Shown here piece by piece: positions 41,091 to 49,896 of a stretch of 64,000 nucleotides of DNA. Location of the stretch: the NCBI GenBank assembly GCA_003246335.1, contig QKAR01000045.1:1-64000 (forward strand). Direction: 5' to 3'. The translations under genes and the position numbers were made by a program. The first letter of the stretch is position 1, and the number at the start of each line of letters is the position of its first letter. A model generated the notes under the pieces. The model saw nothing but the letters and a program-made list of their open reading frames with translations. It was not told the DNA's origin and made no database searches. The stretch comes from Spirochaetales bacterium. Lineage in GTDB: Bacteria; Spirochaetota; Spirochaetia; Treponematales; Treponemataceae.

Positions 41091-43121
41091 ATGGCTCACA
41101 AAGTACAGCTTACCGACCTTGTGCTGCGCGACGCGCACCAGTCCCTTCACGCGACGCGCATGACGACCGCCGACATGCTTCCCATCTGCTCCCAGCTTGA
41201 TAAAATCGGCTTCTGGAGCCTTGAGGGATGGGGCGGCGCCACGTTCGACACCTGTATCCGATTCCTGAACGAAGATCCGTGGGATCGCCTCCGCAAGCTC
41301 CATGCCGCGATGCCGAACACCCCCATTCAGATGCTCCTCCGCGGCCAGAACCTTCTCGGCTATCGCCACTACGCCGATGACGTCGTGGACAAATTCGTCG
41401 AGGCCGCCGCCGCGAACGGCGTCGGCGTGTTCCGCATTTTCGACGCCTGCAATGACCCGCGCAACCTCGCGCGCGCCGCTAAGGCCGCGAAAAAAACCGG
41501 CAAGCACGTCCAGATGGCCATCTCCTACGCCACGACCCCTTTCCACACGAAAGAAGTGTACGCCGAGCTCGCGAAGAGCTACGCGGAATTCGGGGCTGAC
41601 TCGATCTGCGTGAAAGACATGTCCGGCTTGCTCAAGCCGTATGAAGTTTACGAATTGGTGAAGGCGATCAAGAAAGTCGTCGATATCCCGATCCAGATTC
41701 ACTCCCACGCGACGACCGGCCTCTCGGTCGCGACCCTGCTCAAGTCCGTCGAAGCGGGCGCCGACGTGCTCGACACCGCGATTTCCTCGATGGCGATGGG
41801 AACCTCCCATAGCCCGACCGAAACCGTCGTCGAAATGCTCAAGGATACCGAGTACGACACCGGCCTCAACACGAAAGCCCTTCTCGAGATCGCCGCGTAC
41901 TTCCGCGAGGTCCGCAAGAAATATAACTCGCTCGAGTCCAAGTTCCTCGGCGCTGATACCCGCATCCTCGTTTCCCAGGTTCCCGGCGGCATGCTTTCGA
42001 ACCTCGAGAGCCAGCTGAAGGATCAGGGCGCGTCCGATAAGATCGACGAAGTGCTCAAGGAAATCCCGATCGTCCAGAAAGACTGCGGATACATCCCGCT
42101 CGTCACCCCGACCAGCCAGATCGTCGGCACCCAGGCCGTGTTCAACGTCCTGTTCGGCCGCTACGCGAAGCTGACCCAGGAAACCCGCGACCTCCTCACC
42201 GGCCGCTATGGCGCAACGCCGACGACCGCGAATCCCGAGCTCGTCAAGGAAGCCCTCAAGCAGAACAGCATGGACGCCGTCGTCACTTGCCGACCCGCCG
42301 ACCTCATCCCGAACGAATGGGAAAAGTGCGTCGAGGAAGCCAAGAAGAACGGCGCCGACGGAAGCGACGAGGACACGCTCACCTACGCGATGTTCCCGAA
42401 AGTCGCGCCGAAGTTCTTCAAGACCCGCGCCGACGGCCCCATTTCCTCCGATACCTTCACGACGAAGACCGTCGCCGCCTCGAAGGGCGGTAGCTACACC
42501 GTTTCCGTGAACGGCACTTCCTACGACGTCGTTTCCGGTCCCGCCGGCGACTCCATGAAAGTTACCGTCAACGGAACCGACTATGACGTCGCGTTCTCCG
42601 CCGCGGGCGCCGCTTCCGCCGCCCCGGTCGTTACCGGCGGCGTCGAGATCACCGCCCCGGTCGCCGGAACCCTCATTAAGCACGTCGCTCCCGCCGGTTC
42701 TTCCGTCAAGAAAGGCGACACCGTCATCATGATCGAATCCATGAAAATGGAACTTGAGGTGAAGGCGCCCGCCGACGGAAAGATTTCTTATTCCGTGAAC
42801 GCCGGTTCCCAGATAACCGCCGGTCAGGTTATCGCCTCCCTCGGCGGCGTCGTGATGCAGGCCCCGGCCCCGGCTGCGAAAGCCGCCGCCCCCGCCGCCT
42901 CTTCCACCGGCGGAACCCCGATCACCGCTCCCGTCGCGGGAACCCTCCTTCGCTACGCCGTTCAGGAAGGCGCGACGGTAAAGGCCGACACGACGATCAT
43001 CATGGTTGAGTCCATGAAGATGGAACTCGAGATCAAGGCGGGCGTCGCCGGTAAAGTTCACTTCATCGCGGCCGCGAGCACCCAGATCACGGCGGGTCAA
43101 ACCCTCGCCGAAGTAAAGTAA
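41091..43121 (+). CDS. oadA: Oxaloacetate decarboxylase alpha subunit with two C-terminal biotinyl domains
   Basis: [24 protein letters not shown]...[13 protein letters not shown]...[37 protein letters not shown]; two ESMKMELE motifs. Confidence 0.95.
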   Translation: MAHKVQLTDLVLRDAHQSLHATRMTTADMLPICSQLDKIGFWSLEGWGGATFDTCIRFLNEDPWDRLRKLHAAMPNTPIQMLLRGQNLLGYRHYADDVVDKFVEAAAANGVGVFRIFDACNDPRNLARAAKAAKKTGKHVQMAISYATTPFHTKEVYAELAKSYAEFGADSICVKDMSGLLKPYEVYELVKAIKKVVDIPIQIHSHATTGLSVATLLKSVEAGADVLDTAISSMAMGTSHSPTETVVEMLKDTEYDTGLNTKALLEIAAYFREVRKKYNSLESKFLGADTRILVSQVPGGMLSNLESQLKDQGASDKIDEVLKEIPIVQKDCGYIPLVTPTSQIVGTQAVFNVLFGRYAKLTQETRDLLTGRYGATPTTANPELVKEALKQNSMDAVVTCRPADLIPNEWEKCVEEAKKNGADGSDEDTLTYAMFPKVAPKFFKTRADGPISSDTFTTKTVAASKGGSYTVSVNGTSYDVVSGPAGDSMKVTVNGTDYDVAFSAAGAASAAPVVTGGVEITAPVAGTLIKHVAPAGSSVKKGDTVIMIESMKMELEVKAPADGKISYSVNAGSQITAGQVIASLGGVVMQAPAPAAKAAAPAASSTGGTPITAPVAGTLLRYAVQEGATVKADTTIIMVESMKMELEIKAGVAGKVHFIAAASTQITAGQTLAEVK

Positions 43122-43134
43122 GGAGACCCTTCTC

Positions 43135-44574
43135 ATGGGAGATACTAAAAAACGAACGACATCCATCATGTTAACCGTTTTGGTTATCATGGGACTCGCG
43201 TTGACGTATTCATGCGCCAGCAAGGCGATTTCGGGGAATGCCCCGACGGCGACCGTCGCATCCGACTTTGACACGTCGCCGCGGAACATTACGTCCACGG
43301 TAATTAAGGGATCCGAAAACACCCCGAATATCTCGGTGTCGAAGTTCCTCAATAACATTTGGCAGACTACCGGAATCTACAAGATGATCCACGTCGAAAC
43401 CGACGCGGAACGCGCGGAAGCCGCCGCGGCGGCGGAAGCCGAGCGCGCTAAAGAGGCGATTGATCCGTTCGCGGGCAGACACGCGCCAGGCTGGCAGAAG
43501 CTCATCATGATCGCCTTAGGGTTCCTTATCGTCTATTTGGGCGCCGCGAAAAACTTCGAGCCCCTTTTGCTCGTGCCGATCGGGTTTGGAACGATTTTCG
43601 TCAACATTCCGGGCGCGGGCATGGGCGAAGGCCCGACGGGAATGCTCTACATCATTTATCACGCCGGTATCGGAAACGAATTTTTCCCGATGCTTATTTT
43701 CATGGGCATCGGCGCGATGACGGACTTCGGACCGCTTATCGCGAACCCGAAAACCGCGCTCCTTGGCGGCGCGGCCCAGCTCGGCGTTTTCTTCACGATG
43801 TTCGGCGTCGCGCTCATGAACCTCATCCCGGGCGTCGATTACACGATGCTCCAGGCCTGCGCGATCTCCATCATCGGCGGCGCGGACGGTCCGACGACGA
43901 TTTACGTATCGGGTAAGTTAGCGCCGGAAATGATGGCGGTCGTCGCGGTCGCCGCGTATTCGTACATGGCGCTCGTCCCGATGATTCAGCCCCCGATCAT
44001 GAAGCTCATGACCACGAAAAAAGAGCGCATGATCAAGATGAAGCAGCTCCGACACGTGTCGAAAGCCGAGAAAATTCTTTTCCCGATGATGCTTCTCTGC
44101 CTCGCGATCCTCCTCCTTCCGCCGGCCGCGCCGCTCATCGGTATGCTCGCCTTCGGAAACTTCGTCAAGGAAGTCGGCGTCATCGATCGCCTTTCCAAGA
44201 CGATGCAGAACGAGCTGATGAACATCGTGTCCATCCTCCTTTCGCTCGGCGTCGGTTCGCAGATGACCCCGGAGAAGATCATTAACATGAACTCCATCGG
44301 TATCATCATCCTCGGGCTCCTAGCGTTCTGCGTGGCGACTTTCGGCGGCTTGCTCATGGCGAAGATAATGAACCTCTTCCTCAAGGAAAAGATCAATCCG
44401 CTCATCGGGTCCGCGGGCGTTTCCGCCGTTCCCATGGCCGCCCGCGTCTCGAACAAGGTCGGCATGGAATACGATCCGAGCAACTTCCTCCTGATGCACG
44501 CGATGGGACCGAACGTCGCGGGCGTTATCGGTACCGCGATCGCGGCCGGCGTCTTTATCGCGACGTACGGTTGA
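43135..44574 (+). CDS. oadB: Oxaloacetate decarboxylase beta subunit (Na+ pump) with N-terminal extension
   Basis: [23 protein letters not shown]...[30 protein letters not shown]...[22 protein letters not shown]...[18 protein letters not shown]. Confidence 0.95.
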   Translation: MGDTKKRTTSIMLTVLVIMGLALTYSCASKAISGNAPTATVASDFDTSPRNITSTVIKGSENTPNISVSKFLNNIWQTTGIYKMIHVETDAERAEAAAAAEAERAKEAIDPFAGRHAPGWQKLIMIALGFLIVYLGAAKNFEPLLLVPIGFGTIFVNIPGAGMGEGPTGMLYIIYHAGIGNEFFPMLIFMGIGAMTDFGPLIANPKTALLGGAAQLGVFFTMFGVALMNLIPGVDYTMLQACAISIIGGADGPTTIYVSGKLAPEMMAVVAVAAYSYMALVPMIQPPIMKLMTTKKERMIKMKQLRHVSKAEKILFPMMLLCLAILLLPPAAPLIGMLAFGNFVKEVGVIDRLSKTMQNELMNIVSILLSLGVGSQMTPEKIINMNSIGIIILGLLAFCVATFGGLLMAKIMNLFLKEKINPLIGSAGVSAVPMAARVSNKVGMEYDPSNFLLMHAMGPNVAGVIGTAIAAGVFIATYG

Positions 44575-44585
44575 TTCACGGTCGG

Positions 44586-44618
44586 CGCGCGGTTTTTGCG
44601 AACCGCGCGTTTCTTTCG
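44586..44618 (+). terminator. Rho-independent terminator downstream of oadB (first of two)
   Basis: GCGCGCGGTT tttgcg AACCGCGCG TTTCTTT. Confidence 0.65.
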
Positions 44619-44632
44619 GTTTAATTTCGTTC

Positions 44633-44668
44633 AACGGGATTCCCGAGCGGAATCCCGTTTTTTTTTAA
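44633..44668 (+). terminator. Second tandem Rho-independent terminator
   Basis: AACGGGATTC ccgagc GGAATCCCGTT TTTTTTT. Confidence 0.85.
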
Positions 44669-44731
44669 AATAGAATCCCGTCGACGGATTGACTCACCTT
44701 TATTTTCCGATACGACGCACTGGAGAATGGA

Positions 44732-45775
44732 ATGCCGCCGCGAAAAGCAAACAGTAATTTTCTTCGGTATCCGCTTGCCTTAGCGCTCGCGTTTTTTTCC
44801 TTTATTTCCTGCGCTTCCGCCGAGGCCTCCCTGAGCGCCGTTCCCTCGATCGCCGACTCCGGTGCCGCGAGCCTTCCCAATCGCCCGGCCCCCGTCGCCT
44901 TTTCCGAAATTTGGGCGTATTTGCAAAATGGCGACGAGCAATCGCTCGACTCATCCTGGCCAATTTCCGACATCGGCTATTTCGGCGCGTCGATTAATTA
45001 TCGCGGAAAGCTGTATGGCGTCCCAAACCGCAAGTCCTTGGGTTCTTTTTCGGGTCGCACGCACCTCGTGATCGCGGAAGTGACGAACCAGGCGCTGAAT
45101 CACTTTTGCATTGATCCCTCCATGCCCATTCGCAACGAACTGCTCGCGTCGATTATCGAGGCGTCATCGCCGTACGATGGCGTTCAAATCGATTTTGAGC
45201 TCGTCCCCGCTTCCGACGCCGAGCAATTTTATTCTTTCCTGTCGGAGCTTAAGCACGGAATCGGGAAAAAAACGCTGAGCGTCGCGATCCCCGCTCGAAC
45301 GCGAAACGTCGGGGACGCGTATGACTACGCGCGCATTTCAGCCATCGCCGATAGGGTTATCGTCATGGCATACGATGAGCATTGGAGCGGAAGCGGACCG
45401 GGCTCAATCGCCTCGTTGGCCTGGTGTCAAAAAGTGGCCGCATACGCCGTCTCGGTTATCGGCTATGATAAACTCGTTATGGGGTTGCCCTTTTACGGTC
45501 GCGCGTGGGCGGAGACAAGCCTTTCCAAGGCGTATCGCTTTTCGGGGATATCCCGGCTTTTGACCGAAAAGAACGTTTCAGACATGGCGCGCGTCGACTC
45601 GGTCCCGTCGTTTTCGTATTCGGAAACCGTGAACGTCACCGTATTTTACGAGGACGAGCAATCAATCCGCGACCGCGCGGCAATGTACCGATCGTCATCG
45701 GTACGAGCTATTTCGTTTTGGAAAATTGGGCAGGAGGACCCGAATATTTGGGCGTCTCTCGAGTTGTCGCGCTGA
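44732..45775 (+). CDS. Glycoside hydrolase family 18 lipoprotein (YaaH/chitinase-like)
   Basis: Signal peptide; YDGVQIDFELVPASDAEQFYSFLSEL (GH18 catalytic DxxIDFE), VIVMAYDEHWSGSGPGSIASL, VMGLPFYGRAW. Confidence 0.9.
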   Translation: MPPRKANSNFLRYPLALALAFFSFISCASAEASLSAVPSIADSGAASLPNRPAPVAFSEIWAYLQNGDEQSLDSSWPISDIGYFGASINYRGKLYGVPNRKSLGSFSGRTHLVIAEVTNQALNHFCIDPSMPIRNELLASIIEASSPYDGVQIDFELVPASDAEQFYSFLSELKHGIGKKTLSVAIPARTRNVGDAYDYARISAIADRVIVMAYDEHWSGSGPGSIASLAWCQKVAAYAVSVIGYDKLVMGLPFYGRAWAETSLSKAYRFSGISRLLTEKNVSDMARVDSVPSFSYSETVNVTVFYEDEQSIRDRAAMYRSSSVRAISFWKIGQEDPNIWASLELSR

Positions 45776-45793
45776 GCGCGTTTTGAATAACTA

Positions 45794-45822
45794 TTGCACA
45801 AAAAAGCTCGAAAGAGTATAAA
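45794..45822 (+). promoter_or_regulatory. Promoter of GSIII gene (TTGCAC-17-TATAAA)
   Basis: TTGCAC 45794-45799, 17-nt spacer, TATAAA 45817-45822. Confidence 0.55.
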
Positions 45823-45907
45823 TATACAAAACTATATACTACAGCCTCGCGTACAATGGCGTGTGCGGGCGAGTTTCCGGGTCAGCCCGATTATCAGGAG
45901 GAAAGGT

Positions 45908-48001
45908 ATGCCCTTTAATGAAATTTTTGGCATTAACGCTTTTGGCGATTCCGTCATGAGGGATCGTCTTCCGAAGGCTATTTACAAAGAGCTGAAGGAA
46001 GTTCAGGCGGGCGAGCGGGAACTGACCGTAGCGTGCGCGGAAGTCGTCGCGAACGCGATGAAAGACTGGGCGATCGAAAAAGGCGCCACTCACTATACTC
46101 ATTGGTTCCAGCCGATGACCGGCCTCACCGCCGAAAAGCATGATTCGTTCATTTCTCCCACGGCCGACGGACTCGCGATCGTCGAGTTCTCCGGCAAGGA
46201 GTTGATTCAGGGCGAGCCCGACGCGTCGAGCTTCCCTTCCGGCGGCCTTCGCGCAACCTTTGAGGCCCGCGGCTACACCGCATGGGACGTCACCAGCCCC
46301 GCGTACATCATGGAAGAGGGAAATTGCAAGACCCTCGTCATCCCGACCGCGTTCGTCGGCTATCACGGCGAGGCTCTCGACAAGAAGACCCCGCTGCTCC
46401 GCTCCATGCAAGCCGTGAACAAGCAGGCGCTCCGCGTGCTCAAGGCTCTCGGAAACACGACCTCCAAGCGCGTAGTTTCTTCCGTCGGGCCCGAACAGGA
46501 ATATTTCCTCGTGGACGCGCAGTATTTCAGCGCTCGCCAGGACCTTTTACTCAGCGGACGCACCGTTTTCGGCGCGCTCCCCCCGAAGGGCCAAGAACTT
46601 GAGGATCATTACTTCGGAAAGATTCCCGAGCGCGTTTCCGCCTTCATGACGGAAGTCAACGAAGAACTCTGGAAGCTCGGCATCCCCTCCAAGACCCAGC
46701 ACAATGAGGTAGCCCCGAACCAGTTCGAACTCGCCCCGATTTACGGAGTTTCCAACGTCGCCACCGATCAGAACTACGTCGTCATGATGACCTTGAAAAA
46801 AGTCGCCAAGCGGCATGGTCTCGTGTGCCTCTTGCACGAGAAACCCTTCCGCGGGGTAAACGGTTCCGGTAAGCACAACAACTGGTCCCTCGCTACCGAC
46901 GACGGCATGAACCTCCTGAATCCCGGAAACACTCCCGCGGCGAACCTTCAGTTCCTCGTGTTCGTTTCCGCCGTTCTCGACGCCGTTGACACGTACGCGC
47001 CGCTTCTCCGCCTTTCCGCGGCGAACACCGGAAACGACCATCGCCTTGGCGCCAACGAAGCCCCACCCGCTATCATTTCGATCTTCCTCGGACAGCAGCT
47101 CGCCGACATTTTCGAGGGAATCGCGTCCGGCAAGACCGTTCCTTCCCAGGAAGGCGTTAAGCTCGAGCTCGGCGTTAACACCCTGCCCAAGCTTCCGAAA
47201 GACCTCACCGACCGCAACCGCACAAGCCCCTTCGCGTTCACCGGCAACAAATTCGAATTCCGCATGGTTCCTTCCAGCGAATCCATCGCGGGACCGAACT
47301 TCACGCTGAACACCGTCGTCGCCGAAACGCTCGCCGCCATCGCCGACAAGCTCGAGAAATCCAAGGATATCGCCGGTACCGTTAAGGAAATCGTCACCGA
47401 GACCTGGAAAAAGCACAGCCGCATCGTGTTCAACGGCAACGGCTACACCGACGAATGGGTGAAGGAAGCCGCGAAGCGCGGTCTTCCCAACCTGACGAGC
47501 TCGGTCGAGGCTTGGCCCTATCTCACTAAGGAAGATTCCGTCAAGGTTTTCACGAAGCACAACGTATTCACCAAGGAAGAGCTTCATGCCCGCCTGGACA
47601 TCGTGCTCGAGAAATACTCCAAGCAGATCAACATCGAGGCGGGAATCGCGTTCGAGATGGCTACCCGCGAGATTCTTCCCGTGGTCACCGACTATGCAGT
47701 TGAGCTCGCAAGCCAGATTCAGGCGCTCGAGGCTTCCGGCGTGAAGCCCGCCTCCATCAAGGCTAAGCTCGTCGAAGTCGCCGATCTCGCCGAAAAGGCC
47801 GCGAAAGCAGCCGTCGCGCTCGAGGCCGCCCGTAAAGCCGCGAAAGCCGATTTGGACGTTCTCGGGCAGGCGAAAGCCTATCGCGACAACGTATTCGCCG
47901 GAATCGAGGCTCTTCGCGACCCGATCGACCAGCTTGAGAAGCTCCTACCCAAAGAGTACTGGCCGATGCCTGCGTACGAGGAACTTTTGTTCAGGATTTA
48001 A
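45908..48001 (+). CDS. glnN: Glutamine synthetase type III
   Basis: [29 protein letters not shown]...[21 protein letters not shown]...[11 protein letters not shown]...[25 protein letters not shown]...[30 protein letters not shown]. Confidence 0.98.
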   Translation: MPFNEIFGINAFGDSVMRDRLPKAIYKELKEVQAGERELTVACAEVVANAMKDWAIEKGATHYTHWFQPMTGLTAEKHDSFISPTADGLAIVEFSGKELIQGEPDASSFPSGGLRATFEARGYTAWDVTSPAYIMEEGNCKTLVIPTAFVGYHGEALDKKTPLLRSMQAVNKQALRVLKALGNTTSKRVVSSVGPEQEYFLVDAQYFSARQDLLLSGRTVFGALPPKGQELEDHYFGKIPERVSAFMTEVNEELWKLGIPSKTQHNEVAPNQFELAPIYGVSNVATDQNYVVMMTLKKVAKRHGLVCLLHEKPFRGVNGSGKHNNWSLATDDGMNLLNPGNTPAANLQFLVFVSAVLDAVDTYAPLLRLSAANTGNDHRLGANEAPPAIISIFLGQQLADIFEGIASGKTVPSQEGVKLELGVNTLPKLPKDLTDRNRTSPFAFTGNKFEFRMVPSSESIAGPNFTLNTVVAETLAAIADKLEKSKDIAGTVKEIVTETWKKHSRIVFNGNGYTDEWVKEAAKRGLPNLTSSVEAWPYLTKEDSVKVFTKHNVFTKEELHARLDIVLEKYSKQINIEAGIAFEMATREILPVVTDYAVELASQIQALEASGVKPASIKAKLVEVADLAEKAAKAAVALEAARKAAKADLDVLGQAKAYRDNVFAGIEALRDPIDQLEKLLPKEYWPMPAYEELLFRI

Positions 48002-48022
48002 GCCCTTTCACCGGAGTTCCGG

Positions 48023-48047
48023 AAATCGCCTTCGTAGGGCGATTTTT
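48023..48047 (+). terminator. Short hairpin terminator-like element after glnN
   Basis: AAATCGCC ttcgtag GGCGATTTTT. Confidence 0.5.
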
Positions 48048-48070
48048 GGGATTATGGGGAATCCAAAGCG

Positions 48071-48105
48071 AAAAGACGGAGCCCAAAAGGTTCCGTCTTT
48101 TTTTT
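48071..48105. terminator. Rho-independent terminator
   Basis: AAAAGACGGA gcccaaaaggt TCCGTCTTTTTTTT; T-run overlaps stop region of convergent luxR-type gene. Confidence 0.8.
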
Positions 48106-49363
48106 AGGGTACTAACGCTTTATCCGAGTTTAGCGGGATTAGCTTTCTCTTTTCGCGTAAAAAACTTCGATTTTTGGCGACGAGCTCCGCGCGGCCTCCG
48201 ACCAAGAGCTTTTCGTAAATATGGCGAATGTGCGTTTTCGCGGTGTTTTCGGAAATTCCAAGCTGTACGGCTATTTCTTTCACGGTAAGCTCCGTCAGCA
48301 ATAAATCGTAGACGGCCGCTTCTCGGCGGGAGATCCTCTCGACGGGCGGGGAATCTTCGGTATCCCGGAGCAGCACGGAGTAGCCGTCATGCGGCGAACC
48401 ATTTACCGAGAGGGCAAACATCGTAACGCTCAGCGCCTTATCGTCGAAGCCATCCACTCTAAACTCAGCGAACCCGTTCCTCGATACTTCATTCGCGATT
48501 TTGCGAAAGTTCATCGGTAAAACCGACGTAACGAACCCTTTCTCGTCTTGCGGTATCCGCAGTCTTTTCGCCGCGCGCTCATTGACGAGAAGAATTTGGC
48601 CGTTTCCGTCCAGGAGTATGGCCGCCTGCTCTATGCGGTTAAAAATCGCGCTGTAGTCGATTGGCTCGTTAGCGCGCGCGATGATTTGCTCGATCATGAG
48701 CAAAACCCCGCTGAGCGAATACAACAAACTTGAGAAATCCCTCTCAATTCCCGGTATGAGTCTGAACACGTACGATATATTCGCGGCGACGGGAATACTG
48801 ACGGCTAAAACGTTCAAAAGGCACTCAGCTTTGCGGATTCTGTTCATCGCGAAAAAATCGCGATAGGTGAGCGCGAGCCCATACAGGAAAAGCGAATAAG
48901 AATACGCCGTGTGAACCCAAAACCACGGCCCATACGAGTCCACGATATGAAAAAGCCCGCCGTTTTTGAATAAGACGCGATGCTCTACCCATAAAAGAAA
49001 CTGCATGCTCGGTACCCATACCGTTAAAATCGTCGTGAACGGTATGAGCAGCGTTACATACAAAAGAGGGTGGGGATGTTTAGGAGGCGGCCCTAACGTC
49101 GTCCTCGCGCAAAGATAGACCCACGCGATGGGAAAAGGAACGATGCAAGTGTACGTCAGACGGGAATATAAAAAAAGGGCCTCCGGACTTTTCGCCGTAA
49201 GCTCAAGAACGGAAAACACGATCATTCCAAGGACTAAGGCCTGAAATTGGATAAGGTATCGCGAAACCCGATGCCGAATATTCGCAACGGAAAAAACGAT
49301 GCTCGTAAGCGAAAGTATGATCGCCAAGGGAGCGAACAAACAGTACAGTTGCGCGTTCGTCAT
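48104..49363 (-). CDS. Membrane-bound one-component regulator: multi-TM sensor + PAS-like + LuxR HTH
   Basis: About 7 N-terminal hydrophobic segments; IEQAAILLDGNGQILLVNERAAKRL (PAS-like); RISRREAAVYDLLLTELTVKEIAVQLGISENTAKTHIRHIYEKLLVGGRAELV (LuxR HTH). No kinase motifs. Confidence 0.8.
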   Translation of the reverse strand: MTNAQLYCLFAPLAIILSLTSIVFSVANIRHRVSRYLIQFQALVLGMIVFSVLELTAKSPEALFLYSRLTYTCIVPFPIAWVYLCARTTLGPPPKHPHPLLYVTLLIPFTTILTVWVPSMQFLLWVEHRVLFKNGGLFHIVDSYGPWFWVHTAYSYSLFLYGLALTYRDFFAMNRIRKAECLLNVLAVSIPVAANISYVFRLIPGIERDFSSLLYSLSGVLLMIEQIIARANEPIDYSAIFNRIEQAAILLDGNGQILLVNERAAKRLRIPQDEKGFVTSVLPMNFRKIANEVSRNGFAEFRVDGFDDKALSVTMFALSVNGSPHDGYSVLLRDTEDSPPVERISRREAAVYDLLLTELTVKEIAVQLGISENTAKTHIRHIYEKLLVGGRAELVAKNRSFLREKRKLIPLNSDKALVP

Positions 49364-49479
49364 AGTTTATTTTCGCACGAAGGGATTGTTGGGTCAAGCA
49401 TTGGGTAATTTACCGCGAAAAATCCGGCGGTGAGGGTGATAATCGGGTGATTTTATATTTTTCATCTCATTTTTCTATA

Positions 49480-49510
49480 TTGACAATGTGAACATATGAG
49501 CATATATTCA
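49480..49510 (+). promoter_or_regulatory. Metal-responsive promoter/operator: TTGACA-17-TATATT with TGAACATATgagcATATATTCA inverted repeat
   Basis: TTGACA 49480-49485; TATATT 49503-49508; imperfect inverted repeat (8/9) 49489-49510 overlapping spacer and -10. Confidence 0.7.
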
Positions 49511-49515
49511 AACGT

Positions 49516-49896
49516 ATGGATAAGATTTATGATACAGATAACCTCGATACGGGAGAATCTTCGTGCGTGAACGAATCCGAAGTGGCGCGCGTACGGGCTA
49601 AAATGCCGGATGAGGCGACGCTGTATGAGCTCGGGGAATTCTTTAAAACACTGGGAGACTCGACGCGAGTGCGCGTGCTTTCCGCCCTCATGGCGGGCGA
49701 GTTGTGCGTGTGCGATATAGCGGCCACCCTCGATATGACGGTTTCGGCCGTCTCCCATCAATTGCGCGTGCTGCGTCAGGCCAAAATCGTTCGGACGCGG
49801 CGGGACGGCAAACAGATATTTTATTCCGTCGACGATGAGCACGTCGGCATTTTGTATTCGGTCGGGCTTGAACATATACGGGAAGGAGGTTTGTGA
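49516..49896 (+). CDS. ArsR/SmtB (CadC-like) metal-sensing repressor (start at 49516 or GTG 49567)
   Basis: MPDEATLYELGEFFKTLGDSTRVRVLSALMAGELCVCDIAATLDMTVSAVSHQLRVLRQAKIVRTRRDGKQIFYS (ELCVCD metal motif). Confidence 0.93.
   Translation: MDKIYDTDNLDTGESSCVNESEVARVRAKMPDEATLYELGEFFKTLGDSTRVRVLSALMAGELCVCDIAATLDMTVSAVSHQLRVLRQAKIVRTRRDGKQIFYSVDDEHVGILYSVGLEHIREGGL

Noticed and set aside
41016-43358. 780-aa minus-strand ORF
   Set aside because: Antisense to oadA; Gly/Asp/Val-rich spurious frame.
45823-45907. Glutamine riboswitch in glnN leader
   Set aside because: Only a weak CTCGC..GCGAG pairing seen; no recognisable glnA-motif core.
46547-47587. 346-aa minus-strand ORF
   Set aside because: Antisense to glnN.
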